From contig JAFGMR010000045.1 of NCBI GenBank assembly GCA_016927425.1, positions 1 to 40,711 of the forward strand: a stretch of DNA of 40,711 nt, given 5' to 3'. Below the pieces are notes generated by a model. It saw only the letters and a list, made by a program, of their open reading frames with translations. It was not told the origin of the DNA and made no database searches. Both the position numbers and the translations under genes were made by a program. This document shows, piece after piece, positions 1-8,407 of this stretch. The first letter of the stretch is position 1. Every line of letters begins with the position of its first letter. The DNA is from Methanotrichaceae archaeon. Its GTDB lineage: Archaea; Halobacteriota; Methanosarcinia; Methanotrichales; Methanotrichaceae.

Positions 1-585
1 CGGCTCGAAGAAGGCGCGCGCCGACGCCGGCAACGGTTGGCCGACGCTCTGTTTCAGCGCATCGATCCGCGCCGGAAGGCCAGGCGCTGCATTCGACCCT
101 CGTCCGCCAGCCGGCCTGGCCTGGATAGCCGCACCCTCTTCCAGTCTCCGCACAAGCGGAGCGATCTTTTCGATCTGCTGCTCGGCCTGGATTGCTTCTT
201 CTCTCTTATCCTCGCGCTGCATTCGCGGCTCAGGCATGCTCATCATAAGCTCCGCTAGCCGGTCCGCCTCCTGCTCATACTCATCTCCTGGAATGTTTAC
301 GGTCAGCTTTGTCTGAATGAGCGATGGCTTTCCAGCGTATATGGGGATGCGGCCGAAATCATGAGCAAGGCCACTTCCCACTGTGCCACCTGGCCCAGCA
401 TCTAGCCCTTCTGTCTGGATCTGCAGCAATCGCCCCTCGGCTTGACTGACGATCGTGGGCCTAAGATCAATAGTGGAGGCTAGATTGCAACCTTGCCCAA
501 TGCAGGCTCGACCGGCTATCGTGGAGCTGGCAGAGGGCCTTTGCTGTGCTGCCTTCGGCCTCTCTGCTTGGGTGCGTATGGTCAA
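1..585 (-). CDS. DUF4157-type CIS effector, N-terminal part (runs off left edge)
   Basis: An open minus-strand frame runs from a stop at about 622-624 to the window edge. The translation contains a HDFGRI segment, then GDEYEQEADRLAELMM, the short motif that precedes DUF4157 domains, and ends in LPASARAFFEP, the first residues of the DUF4157 domain itself. The HExxH helix and payload lie outside the window. DUF4157 proteins are cargo carried by eCIS particles, with the domain acting as a loading leader. No ATG or GTG lies near the start. TTG at 585 is chosen because an AGGAGA sits about 10 bases upstream and the residues after it resemble the usual basic, Gln-rich N-terminus. It follows the protease gene after a gap of about 290 bases, so it may have its own promoter. 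The family call is firm; the start and payload are unknown. Confidence 0.75.
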   Translation of the reverse strand, partial: MTIRTQAERPKAAQQRPSASSTIAGRACIGQGCNLASTIDLRPTIVSQAEGRLLQIQTEGLDAGPGGTVGSGLAHDFGRIPIYAGKPSLIQTKLTVNIPGDEYEQEADRLAELMMSMPEPRMQREDKREEAIQAEQQIEKIAPLVRRLEEGAAIQARPAGGRGSNAAPGLPARIDALKQSVGQPLPASARAFFEP

Positions 586-833
586 ATTCCGATATTCTCC
601 TGTGTGGCCTGAATCCGACGTTTACTGGAAGTGGCAGAGCCTGAGGTTTCTCTCTGCGGATATCCAGTTCTGGTCGACGGTCTTGATCCTGATGTCGGTG
701 GCATATGGCTGTTCCAGTTCTATGAATCCAGGCCGCCCTGCCAACGCGCATCAATGCCATCGGCAATCGAGATCGTCTTTGCTCTTGCACAACTATCAAC
801 ATTAGGCAAATCATCCCAAAGCTCGGGCAGCAA

Positions 834-865
834 GGGCGGGCTCGCCGCCCGACCTGCCCCGCAGG
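834..865 (-). terminator. Two small GC hairpins after the protease gene
   Basis: Just downstream of the protease stop there are two perfect 6-bp stems: ACCTGC/GCAGGT with a 3-base loop (851-866) and GGGCGG/CCGCCC with a 5-base loop (834-850). No T-run follows, so this is not a typical archaeal terminator. It may stabilise the 3' end of the long operon mRNA. The remainder of the gap before the partial effector shows nothing else recognisable. Confidence 0.25.
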
Positions 866-878
866 TTCCGGCCGCCCT

Positions 879-3194
879 TCATCCTATCTCGCCCGAGTAT
901 ACCAGCGAGAAGCCCTGCAGCCCCTCCCTGACCTCGCTTGCAAGCACCGTGATCCTATATCTGCCCTCATGCGGGCTTTCGATCATCACCATCTCGACGT
1001 TGTTTTCGCCGTCCATCCGATCGAATGGCGGATCGAAGGCGTTTCCGTAATGGTCGTTTCCGGCTGGATCGGTCACTATCAGGTTTAGGTTGTTTACAAG
1101 GCTTGGGTAGCTCTCGGGAACGCCTGGATAGTCTGAGTAGGCGAGAGTTACCTTCAGAGGATGACCCCCTCCAGAGATATCGACCTCTCTCGCCCATGCC
1201 TCTCCGGTCTCAAGCGGCTCTTCTGAGTCGTATAAATGCACTTGCCACCCGACAGGAGGATCTAGAAACGGCCTCAGGTCGACATGGCCCCACCCCTGAT
1301 CAGGATCCCAGAGGGCATCTCCTGGATCCTTTGCAGCATAGCGATAGGGCTTACGACTGGCAGTATGGATCAAAGCAGCCTTGATAAGCGAGGCCGATGG
1401 CTGAAGGTTCCTCTCCTTTCTCAGATGCTCGCGGATGAGAGCGACAGCCCCTGCCGTGAGAGGAGTTGCCATGCTCGTTCCACCCATGTACATATAGTAG
1501 TCATCGTAAGCCTTCCATCCATCTCCCTGGCACTGGCTTGACCTCGTCGAGAGGATGTATGTCCCCGGAGCGACTACGTCTGGCTTGAACCGGCCGTCCC
1601 TGCACGGTCCCCGGCCGCTGAAGGCAGCGATATCTTCGGGATTGTCAGCGACGAAGTCAGAGGCGATCGGATCTCTCGGAAACTCCAGCTGTCCAAAATC
1701 GTTATACTTATCGCGGATCTGCGATCTTACGCTCTCTGATGCTCCGACTGAGATGCAGTTTTTCGCGGTTGCAGGCGGCGTGATGCTCATCAAATCGATC
1801 CTTCCATCCCTGTTTCTGTCAATTCCATCGTTTCCCGCAGCGAAAAGGACCGTAAACTCGGGATGCTCCCATACGTATCGGTCGACGTCCTGGGACTGAA
1901 TATCGTAGGCGGCAAAGTCGCCGCCGCCCCAGCTGTTCGAATGAATCCTAGCTCCCTTGTCATAGGCCTGACCAAAGAGGAGCGACAGATCGTCTGGGAT
2001 GCCCGATAGGCAGTAGACGCCGTACTTGCGCCTGTGATAGTCCCATTTCCACCTCATGCTCTGCTCGATTGCCTGAAAGACAAGCCTTGCGCCGTGGGCT
2101 AAGCCTCTCACAGCCCTCTCGCCCGAGAGCCTCCCGTCGCCGAGGACAGAGCCTGCCACATGGGTCCCGTGGCCCGAGTCCTTATCCGATGCGCCATCGT
2201 CTGCTCCGGGGTTGTTGATCATGTCATCGAATGCTGGATTGATCGGCCAGCTGTAAATCGCATCGATCCGCCCTCGAAAGTCCATGTGAATGCTCTCTTC
2301 GTCCCCGGTATCAAGGCCTGTATCGGCAACTGCAATCGTCTCCCCCTCCCCGCAAATGGGAAGGTCACCTGACCGGCCGGCCATGATGCCGGATGCAACA
2401 TCGTTGAACTTTCTCATAAGCCGGACGGAATCGATCCTCTGCACGCCATGAATTCCAGAAAGCCTCTGAAGCGCTCCTGCATCCTCCGCTGGAAGGCTTA
2501 CTATCATCCCCCGGCCTTCCGCTGACCGGATGGTTGCAAACGAGGCGATCTCCTCTAAGGCTTCAGCGAGGAGATCGGGCGTATGGAATGTGACCCTGTA
2601 GGTCTGTGGAAGGGACTCGGCTCGCCCCCTCAGATGCGGCCCTGCACCCTCGGCTGCGCCGAGCGTAGGCTTTTCGGGCTGGAGGAGATCTGAAGCCAGT
2701 CGATAAGATGGATCGTAGTGGCCGATCCAGCGGACGTTGGGAAGCTTTGCAACCTCCTCCCGCGCCCGGCCGTCCATCTCGACGAAGTAGGAGTGAGCGG
2801 CCAGGGGATCGCCTATGCTGCCCCCAGCCTCTCGCACCGCCTCCTTCCACTCCCGCTTGATCGGCCCTATGAACTGGACGATGTAGTGATGCCTGCCTGG
2901 CCCAGGATCCTTGATATGATCATACGACGGATGAGAGAGCATAATACCCCTCTCGTCAATGCGCTGCCTCTCCGTATCGATCGAGAAGGCGCCGACCTTG
3001 ATTGCACAAGGATCCCTGACAGTCACCTTGTAGCCTTCCGATCTCAGGGCATCAATCTGATCGTCAGTCGCCTCGACAAGGACGAAGCTCTCGTATCTCT
3101 CTACGAGGCGGGAGACCTTACCCTCAAGGTCCGCTTGCGCCTCTTTCCTTGCTAATATGGTTGCAGCCTTCGTAAAGATCGCCCCTACAATCAT
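879..3194 (-). CDS. Subtilisin-like (S8) serine protease, last gene of the CIS operon
   Basis: This is a 771-residue serine peptidase of family S8. The catalytic triad is visible: Asp291 in VADTGLD, His342 in SGHGTHVAG and Ser574 in GGTSMATP, with the oxyanion Asn455 in FAAGN. Residues 1-280 form a long N-terminal region containing repeated inhibitor/propeptide-like alpha-beta segments. Residues after about 650 form a beta-rich jelly-roll domain of the kind found C-terminal to KP-43-type subtilisins. No signal peptide or membrane segment is visible at the N-terminus, so the enzyme should stay in the cytoplasm unless carried by the particle. The ATG lies 8 bases after the DUF6519 gene with an AGGGGA site, indicating co-transcription. 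Its role could be maturation of CIS parts or a cargo toxin; context alone cannot decide. The enzyme call is very secure. Confidence 0.93.
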   Translation of the reverse strand: MIVGAIFTKAATILARKEAQADLEGKVSRLVERYESFVLVEATDDQIDALRSEGYKVTVRDPCAIKVGAFSIDTERQRIDERGIMLSHPSYDHIKDPGPGRHHYIVQFIGPIKREWKEAVREAGGSIGDPLAAHSYFVEMDGRAREEVAKLPNVRWIGHYDPSYRLASDLLQPEKPTLGAAEGAGPHLRGRAESLPQTYRVTFHTPDLLAEALEEIASFATIRSAEGRGMIVSLPAEDAGALQRLSGIHGVQRIDSVRLMRKFNDVASGIMAGRSGDLPICGEGETIAVADTGLDTGDEESIHMDFRGRIDAIYSWPINPAFDDMINNPGADDGASDKDSGHGTHVAGSVLGDGRLSGERAVRGLAHGARLVFQAIEQSMRWKWDYHRRKYGVYCLSGIPDDLSLLFGQAYDKGARIHSNSWGGGDFAAYDIQSQDVDRYVWEHPEFTVLFAAGNDGIDRNRDGRIDLMSITPPATAKNCISVGASESVRSQIRDKYNDFGQLEFPRDPIASDFVADNPEDIAAFSGRGPCRDGRFKPDVVAPGTYILSTRSSQCQGDGWKAYDDYYMYMGGTSMATPLTAGAVALIREHLRKERNLQPSASLIKAALIHTASRKPYRYAAKDPGDALWDPDQGWGHVDLRPFLDPPVGWQVHLYDSEEPLETGEAWAREVDISGGGHPLKVTLAYSDYPGVPESYPSLVNNLNLIVTDPAGNDHYGNAFDPPFDRMDGENNVEMVMIESPHEGRYRITVLASEVREGLQGFSLVYSGEIG

Positions 3195-3202
3195 GGATTC
3201 CC

Positions 3203-6200
3203 CTACTGCTCAAATGGTACTATCCTCATAAGATTGGCAGCCTTTTCGCTATATACCGATGAATCGACGAGTTGAACCAACTCGGGCCATTCATCCGATT
3301 GATTGCCTATATAGGTTGTATAGCGGCCAACTGCGCCAGATGGATCGATTATATGTCCGATGAAACGATTTGAGTTCAGGAAGATGTGTTCGGCAAAAAT
3401 CAAGGCATATTCAACAGTGTTCCCTTCGATGAATATGTTTGAGAAGATATTGCTAATTTCCCAACGGCCTTCGCCTATCGGCCTCACAAGAGAGCCATCA
3501 ACACCATCGCCGATCACAAGAGCCTTCATTTTATTCCCTCTGAGATGAAGATCCCCCATCCTGCCGCCGAAAGCTATGTTGTCGTATCTGATCGCCTCGG
3601 CCACCTCTCTGAATACTTGTGATTCTTTAAATTGACCATAGAGGCTTAGCCCTCCATTGATCCTGCTTTCCTCGATCACCGCGTCTGAAGATCCATCTCC
3701 AATAAGAACCATGCTCAAAAGGCCATCCGATCCCAGCATAGAGCTCGATATGCGTATCCTATCAGCTTTAAGGATAGAGAGAAGCGGTCTGGATCGTCCC
3801 TTCCCATCGAACCCGATCGACGATCCGATATCGCAAGATCTCATGACAACTTCCCGGCATCCATCGATCCTGAGCAGTTCCTGCAGGTCCTCGCTTGAAA
3901 GATCGAGGTCTTTTAGCGAGATAGACGAAAAGCCGCGAAACAGAAGCGGCCCTCCCTTCAATATTACTCGCGAGGCCCTACCGCAGCCTGCGATACGAAG
4001 AGAGACGAATGGAACGAACCGCTGACTCGTATCGTAGAAGAATCCAGAGAAGCTCTGGGGATCCCAGCTGATAAGCGCTCCCTCTTCCGCTAGCGCCTTT
4101 GCACTACGAAGATCGAGAGATTCGCCAGCCTGAAGCTCCGTTATTTGGAGCTCCGTTCGATAGAGCTGGAGCTTAAGGGGCTCTTCCGTTGAGATCCAGT
4201 CCTGATCCGCAGCCCTGATCCCAATTCCAATCCCTCTCCTTATATCTCCTAAAAGGATGATCTCCTCTCCCCTTCCAATCGAGATCCCCCCGCTCATCTC
4301 AACAGCCTTTGAGGATACTTCAGAGATCCGCATCCTTCCATAGACTGTATCCTTGGAAACGGCCGTTACCTCCTCAGATAGCTGGAAGATGCCCTCGATC
4401 GCTGCCCGATCTCCAGCGATATGCTTGATAATCCCAGAGAAATATACCGCTATCGTCACTAGCCCCTTGAGCTCGCCAACTGTCCTTCGATAGATGTAAG
4501 TCTTCTCGGCGATCTCAGCCTTGCTGGATGCCTTGATGGTTGCACGGTCTAGCACCACCCCAGCCATCTGGAGGGTGATCGCAATAGTCTCCTTCAGAGA
4601 GTCGACCTCCACGATGTCCAGGATATAGCCCCCTTTGAGAGAGAGAGTCTGGCCCTGGCGAAGCAATACGCGATCTTCGCTGTTGATAAGCACCCTCTGG
4701 AGCTGCTCTTCTTTCAGGGGATCGCTATCTTCACAAGCCTCGAAAAGGGGGGGCTTAATCTCCTCCTCGCCGACAACGACAGTTCTTTCGGAATAGGCTG
4801 CAAGGTGGTCTTCTCCGAGAAAGCCGATGGATCTATACCAGCCCCATAACGGCATGGCAAACCGCCTCTCCTTTGGGCTAGTAAGGTACTTGACCGCCAC
4901 CCCACCCTCAATTGCACCGGCGTCTAAACCCAGCCTTTCAACGCCCGAATCATTGTCGAGATCGTAGTAAAACCCAGAGAAGCTCTGGGGATCCCAGGAG
5001 ACCGATCCGGTCCACCGCCTCACAGCTCCCCTGATCTCGAATCTCCCTGGACCAGCGACCCTACGTTTGATCATGAACCTGAGGGGATTCTTTTCATCGA
5101 CCTTCTCCTGATCTGCTACAACGAGGCTGATCGGCTCCATAAGGGCTACCTCCCCGCCCTTCTCGATGGCAACCGGGCCTCCCGCCATCGAGAAACCGTG
5201 GTGTGTGATGCCCGTGACCTTCATCAGCCCGTGCACGTCGCCTACAATGATCCCGATCGGCGTATCTGACGCCTGGAATAGGCCGTCGATCGTTGCAATC
5301 TCGGCCTCCGCGCCATGAAATGCGTTCTTGAAATGAACTGCGATGATCGAAGTCCCCACGACCCCCTTGTAGCAGAAGTTGGAGGTCTCCTGCCTCGATA
5401 CATCGACAATCTCTTCGAGGATATCCGCTCCGTTCTTTGATAGCTTTAGTGTGACCTTGGAGCCATCGACGTCGATGCCCGTTATCGAGAGACGATAACC
5501 TTCGTCAAGATCGAGAGGCTCGCTTGAGGTAAACGTAACCTCTTCACTTCTATCCCTCAGAACCTTGAATAGCTGCCCCGTTCTCTTCCAGGGCTCTTTC
5601 TCGCCCGATTCCTTCCATAGAACAGGGTCGATCTCCCCCCCGCCTAGGATCGGCCGCCTTGCGCAAAAGCCTGACAGATATGCATCGCCGAGAAAGCCGA
5701 TAAGGTTGTACCAACCCCAGCCGGCATAGGCAAAGGGCTTCTCTTGAACGAATGTGGAGTAGGAAAGATGCGCTTTTCCATATTTGATCTTCGCATCCAG
5801 ATGCTCGCTTCTCTCGAGATCGATCTCCATTCCCTCTATAGTATGCTCTCCCGGCAAAAGACAGAGGCAGACATCGCTCTCCGAAACATCTGAAAGGGCT
5901 TCGCCGAGCGTTACATGCACTCCCCCTTCGCCCACGGTTGCGGCGCAGCCTCTGCCAGACTTCCTCCGACAGAGAACATCGATTGCATCGTGAACGGTCC
6001 TTGCATCCGCAAGCTCGACACATCTGGGCTCGTCGTAGATTATGCCGCTAGCTATGTTCAGGTGAGCCGTGAATATTACCGAGTGGGGAAGGGCGATCTC
6101 CATTTCGGGGGAGGCATCTATCAGCGTTGCAGTCACCCTTTGGACCCTATTTTCGGGATGAACCGTCCAGGCAGATGATGCGATTCCCCCTGAGTCGGTC

Positions 6201-8404
6201 GTTGCCGTCGCAGGCAAAACGCCCCCTCCTCCCTCGGCCGAGAACTGGATCGTCGCGCCCGCGACAGGACCGCAGACACCAGCAGCTAGAACCTTCAGTT
6301 CGATTACATCTCCTGGATTCGTTACGTGCTCAAGCCCGCTTGCCGGATGGAGGCGGACCTGATCTCCGAGCCTGTCGATCGCCGCCCGAACGGTCGATCC
6401 CAGACAGTCCCCGGACCCGTAGTATACCTGAGAGGCAAGGCTGAGCGAGGCTCCAAACAATATCTCCTGGCCAAGGACGGGATCGCCGCCTTGGTCTAAG
6501 AGGACTGCTCGCACGAGCGGCTGGGGGGGATTCTCCTGATCAGGGACCTCTTCGACAAGCGACCAGCGACATTCGGCTATGCCGTCATCACGGGTGATCG
6601 AGATCCGCTCCGGCCCTGCAGCGAGCCTCTCCGATCCGGAGGGCAAAAGCCCTGCCTCGAGGCTTCCGTCGCCCGACTCTATTGTGAACCTGACCCCTGC
6701 GCCAAGAACTGGAACGCCACCGTTCAAGACGCGCACCCGAAGCGGCTCTGCCAGGAACTCTCCCGGCATCGCCTCCTGGCCGTCTCCGCCGACGTAGTGG
6801 AGGGCCACGAGCTCGCTTGCCGGCGGGAAGAGGTTGCGGCAGTCCTGGAAGAGCCCCGGCATGAGCTGCTCTTCTGTGTCGGATGGAGGGCGGGCGATCC
6901 GGATTACGCCCAGGTTGCAGTAGTGGTGGGAAACGCCTGCTGGCGGCCGGGCTTCGTCCAAGGCCTCGACTGCGCCTCCAACACGGGCATAGAAGGTCCA
7001 GTAGTCGCCGGCAAGAAAGCCACTTCCCCCGAACTTCACGGCAAGGCCGTGCTCGATTGCGGCCTTTTCGAGCGAGACCGCGAGACACTCCTCTGCCTGG
7101 TCCCAGCGGCGGATCTTGAGGTGGGAATCGCCCTTGTGGCAAGAGATGTCCTGGTCGAGTTCGACCATGAGATCGCCCTCCTGGACGTCCTTTACCTGCG
7201 CAAGCGTCCCGACCTCGCCCCTTGCCTCCTCCCGGTCTCCGGATACCTCGATAAAGTCCCCTCGCCGAAGAGTAAGCCCCAACTCCTGGCCGAGCCTTGA
7301 GACCCTCGCCCTCGTTATGATAGACCTGTCGACGAGGTCGTCTAGAATCTCCTCCACTCCAAAGGCGACCGACCCGTTCTCCCTCGACCACTTGAAGCTT
7401 GCAAGCGGCTGGACGTAGAAGTCATCGCCAAGCCACGCGGGGAGGACTCGATCGAGCGTAAGGATGAGATCATCGTTCTCAAACGCCCACGATACGATCC
7501 GAGCTGTTGCCCCTGGCTCTTCGTCGATGAATGCCTCTATCAGGCGGCCTTTCTGCCAGGAATCGGCTGCGCCGGCCGGATTCGTCCCAAGGGAGATCCT
7601 CTCGCCCTTTTGATCCTCGAATGGAAGCTTCTTTGCAGAGATGGGATCCGCACCTCTCCAGCCGAATGGATTGCCACCATGATGGATCTCGACGCGGTAT
7701 AGATGGTTCTCGACGCCCTGGTACATTCCGCGCTCAGCAATCCGACATGCCTCATCCTCGCCAGAGCTGTCGCGAAGGAGGACGGTCATCTCCCCGCCGC
7801 TCGATGCTGGCCATGCTCCCTGGAGGGCTTTGCAGTTGAAGGGAACTTCGACCGATCCTTCGATCGGTTCATTTTCCGACCTTGCCACCACACGCCACTC
7901 GACCTTGGTCCTCGTGGTCGAATCCGGGCCGCCAAGGGCTACCTCCCTGATATCGGGATCCTCGATATAGGAGATATGCCTCTTCCAGACGTCAAGGTAG
8001 ACCTGGTATATCCCCGGCAATAGACGGGCTATTCCTTCGCCTGGCCGAGGCTTTAGGTACTCCTGATCCGAGTAGAGAAGAAGTGACGGATTCTCGCAAA
8101 GGATTCCGTCGACGTAGTATCGGCCGGGAGAGATGAGAAAATCGCCCATCGAGAGTGCTTCGCCGTAGAGCTCCCGCTCCTCGGCTGAGAGGCCGCCTGG
8201 ATCGATGATGATTCCAAAGCCTGCATCATACATCGGGCCTGCGGACACGCCGAATCCGTCTATCGCTTCTGTCTCTCGAAGGTGGGATGCGATCTCCATC
8301 TGCTCGTTCCAATCCGAGTCCAGCAGGACCCGGCCTTGCTGGAGGCGCACATCGCTGTAGCGCCTCCCTGCCCCATCCCTACACCGGGAGAAGTCGCCCT
8401 TCAT
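3203..8404 (-). CDS. DUF6519-type giant baseplate/fibre protein with S-layer repeats
   Basis: This 1733-residue protein is the largest product of the locus and the last structural one. Its N-terminus (about 1-500; opening MKGDFSRCRDG, then LQQGRVLLDSDWNEQ) matches the DUF6519 family found at this position in eCIS loci. Two Ig-like (Big_1-type) domains follow at about 545-650 and 690-785. Residues 860-1122 and 1123-1405 are two S-layer duplication domains of the Methanosarcina type, and 1443-1465 is the start of a third. The C-terminus (about 1465-1730) is rich in short beta strands with regularly placed turns, as in a right-handed beta-helix. The start has a strong AGGAGGTAC site and lies 3 bases after the gpI-like gene. 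No adenovirus-type fibre gene is present, so this is the best candidate for the particle's outer receptor- or envelope-binding part. No signal peptide is visible. The DUF6519 assignment is moderate; the S-layer assignment is strong. Confidence 0.85.
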   Translation of the reverse strand: MKGDFSRCRDGAGRRYSDVRLQQGRVLLDSDWNEQMEIASHLRETEAIDGFGVSAGPMYDAGFGIIIDPGGLSAEERELYGEALSMGDFLISPGRYYVDGILCENPSLLLYSDQEYLKPRPGEGIARLLPGIYQVYLDVWKRHISYIEDPDIREVALGGPDSTTRTKVEWRVVARSENEPIEGSVEVPFNCKALQGAWPASSGGEMTVLLRDSSGEDEACRIAERGMYQGVENHLYRVEIHHGGNPFGWRGADPISAKKLPFEDQKGERISLGTNPAGAADSWQKGRLIEAFIDEEPGATARIVSWAFENDDLILTLDRVLPAWLGDDFYVQPLASFKWSRENGSVAFGVEEILDDLVDRSIITRARVSRLGQELGLTLRRGDFIEVSGDREEARGEVGTLAQVKDVQEGDLMVELDQDISCHKGDSHLKIRRWDQAEECLAVSLEKAAIEHGLAVKFGGSGFLAGDYWTFYARVGGAVEALDEARPPAGVSHHYCNLGVIRIARPPSDTEEQLMPGLFQDCRNLFPPASELVALHYVGGDGQEAMPGEFLAEPLRVRVLNGGVPVLGAGVRFTIESGDGSLEAGLLPSGSERLAAGPERISITRDDGIAECRWSLVEEVPDQENPPQPLVRAVLLDQGGDPVLGQEILFGASLSLASQVYYGSGDCLGSTVRAAIDRLGDQVRLHPASGLEHVTNPGDVIELKVLAAGVCGPVAGATIQFSAEGGGGVLPATATTDSGGIASSAWTVHPENRVQRVTATLIDASPEMEIALPHSVIFTAHLNIASGIIYDEPRCVELADARTVHDAIDVLCRRKSGRGCAATVGEGGVHVTLGEALSDVSESDVCLCLLPGEHTIEGMEIDLERSEHLDAKIKYGKAHLSYSTFVQEKPFAYAGWGWYNLIGFLGDAYLSGFCARRPILGGGEIDPVLWKESGEKEPWKRTGQLFKVLRDRSEEVTFTSSEPLDLDEGYRLSITGIDVDGSKVTLKLSKNGADILEEIVDVSRQETSNFCYKGVVGTSIIAVHFKNAFHGAEAEIATIDGLFQASDTPIGIIVGDVHGLMKVTGITHHGFSMAGGPVAIEKGGEVALMEPISLVVADQEKVDEKNPLRFMIKRRVAGPGRFEIRGAVRRWTGSVSWDPQSFSGFYYDLDNDSGVERLGLDAGAIEGGVAVKYLTSPKERRFAMPLWGWYRSIGFLGEDHLAAYSERTVVVGEEEIKPPLFEACEDSDPLKEEQLQRVLINSEDRVLLRQGQTLSLKGGYILDIVEVDSLKETIAITLQMAGVVLDRATIKASSKAEIAEKTYIYRRTVGELKGLVTIAVYFSGIIKHIAGDRAAIEGIFQLSEEVTAVSKDTVYGRMRISEVSSKAVEMSGGISIGRGEEIILLGDIRRGIGIGIRAADQDWISTEEPLKLQLYRTELQITELQAGESLDLRSAKALAEEGALISWDPQSFSGFFYDTSQRFVPFVSLRIAGCGRASRVILKGGPLLFRGFSSISLKDLDLSSEDLQELLRIDGCREVVMRSCDIGSSIGFDGKGRSRPLLSILKADRIRISSSMLGSDGLLSMVLIGDGSSDAVIEESRINGGLSLYGQFKESQVFREVAEAIRYDNIAFGGRMGDLHLRGNKMKALVIGDGVDGSLVRPIGEGRWEISNIFSNIFIEGNTVEYALIFAEHIFLNSNRFIGHIIDPSGAVGRYTTYIGNQSDEWPELVQLVDSSVYSEKAANLMRIVPFEQ
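4044..4067 (-). repeat. 24-bp exact repeat, member 1
   Basis: Twenty-four bases are identical to 4974-4997 and lie exactly 930 bases (310 codons) apart. Both encode the SWDPQSFSGF opening of an S-layer unit. The sequence includes the palindrome CTGGGGATCCCAG. Confidence 0.9.
4190..5038 (-). repeat. S-layer duplication domain, copy 2
   Basis: This encodes residues about 1123-1405. It starts with the canonical SWDPQSFSGFYYDLDND segment, which copy 1 lacks, and then repeats the same landmarks: LWGWYRSIGFLGEDHLAAY, LQRVLINSED, LSLKGGYILDIVEVD, VTIAVYFSG, AAIEGIFQ and MRISEV. A new unit then appears to begin at 1443 (SWDPQSFSGFFYDT) but stops within about 20 residues and gives way to the beta-helix. 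Confidence 0.85.
4974..4997 (-). repeat. 24-bp exact repeat, member 2
   Basis: This is the partner of 4044-4067, at the start of S-layer copy 2. The surrounding bases are also similar (ATCGTAG is shared seven bases to the left of each repeat), which suggests a fairly recent or homogenised duplication. Confidence 0.9.
5039..5827 (-). repeat. S-layer duplication domain, copy 1
   Basis: This encodes residues about 860-1122. Landmarks of the archaeal S-layer repeat appear in order: an IKYGKAHLSYST strand, WGWYNLIGFLGDAYLSGF, QLFKVLRD, LDLDEGYRLSITGIDVDGS, LKLSKNG, IIAVHFKNAFHG, ATIDGLFQ, MKVTGI, VVADQ and LRFMI. The usual opening of the unit (W-D-x-x-x-F-x-GFYYD) is missing from this copy. Confidence 0.85.
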
Positions 8405-8407
8405 AGA

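Noticed and set aside
467-814. Short frames on both strands at 455-814
   Set aside because: They overlap the real partial DUF4157 frame and show no coding pattern of their own.
6588-7391. 267-codon minus frame inside the DUF6519 gene
   Set aside because: Arg/Gly/Pro-rich shadow of the high-GC coding frame, with no family pattern.
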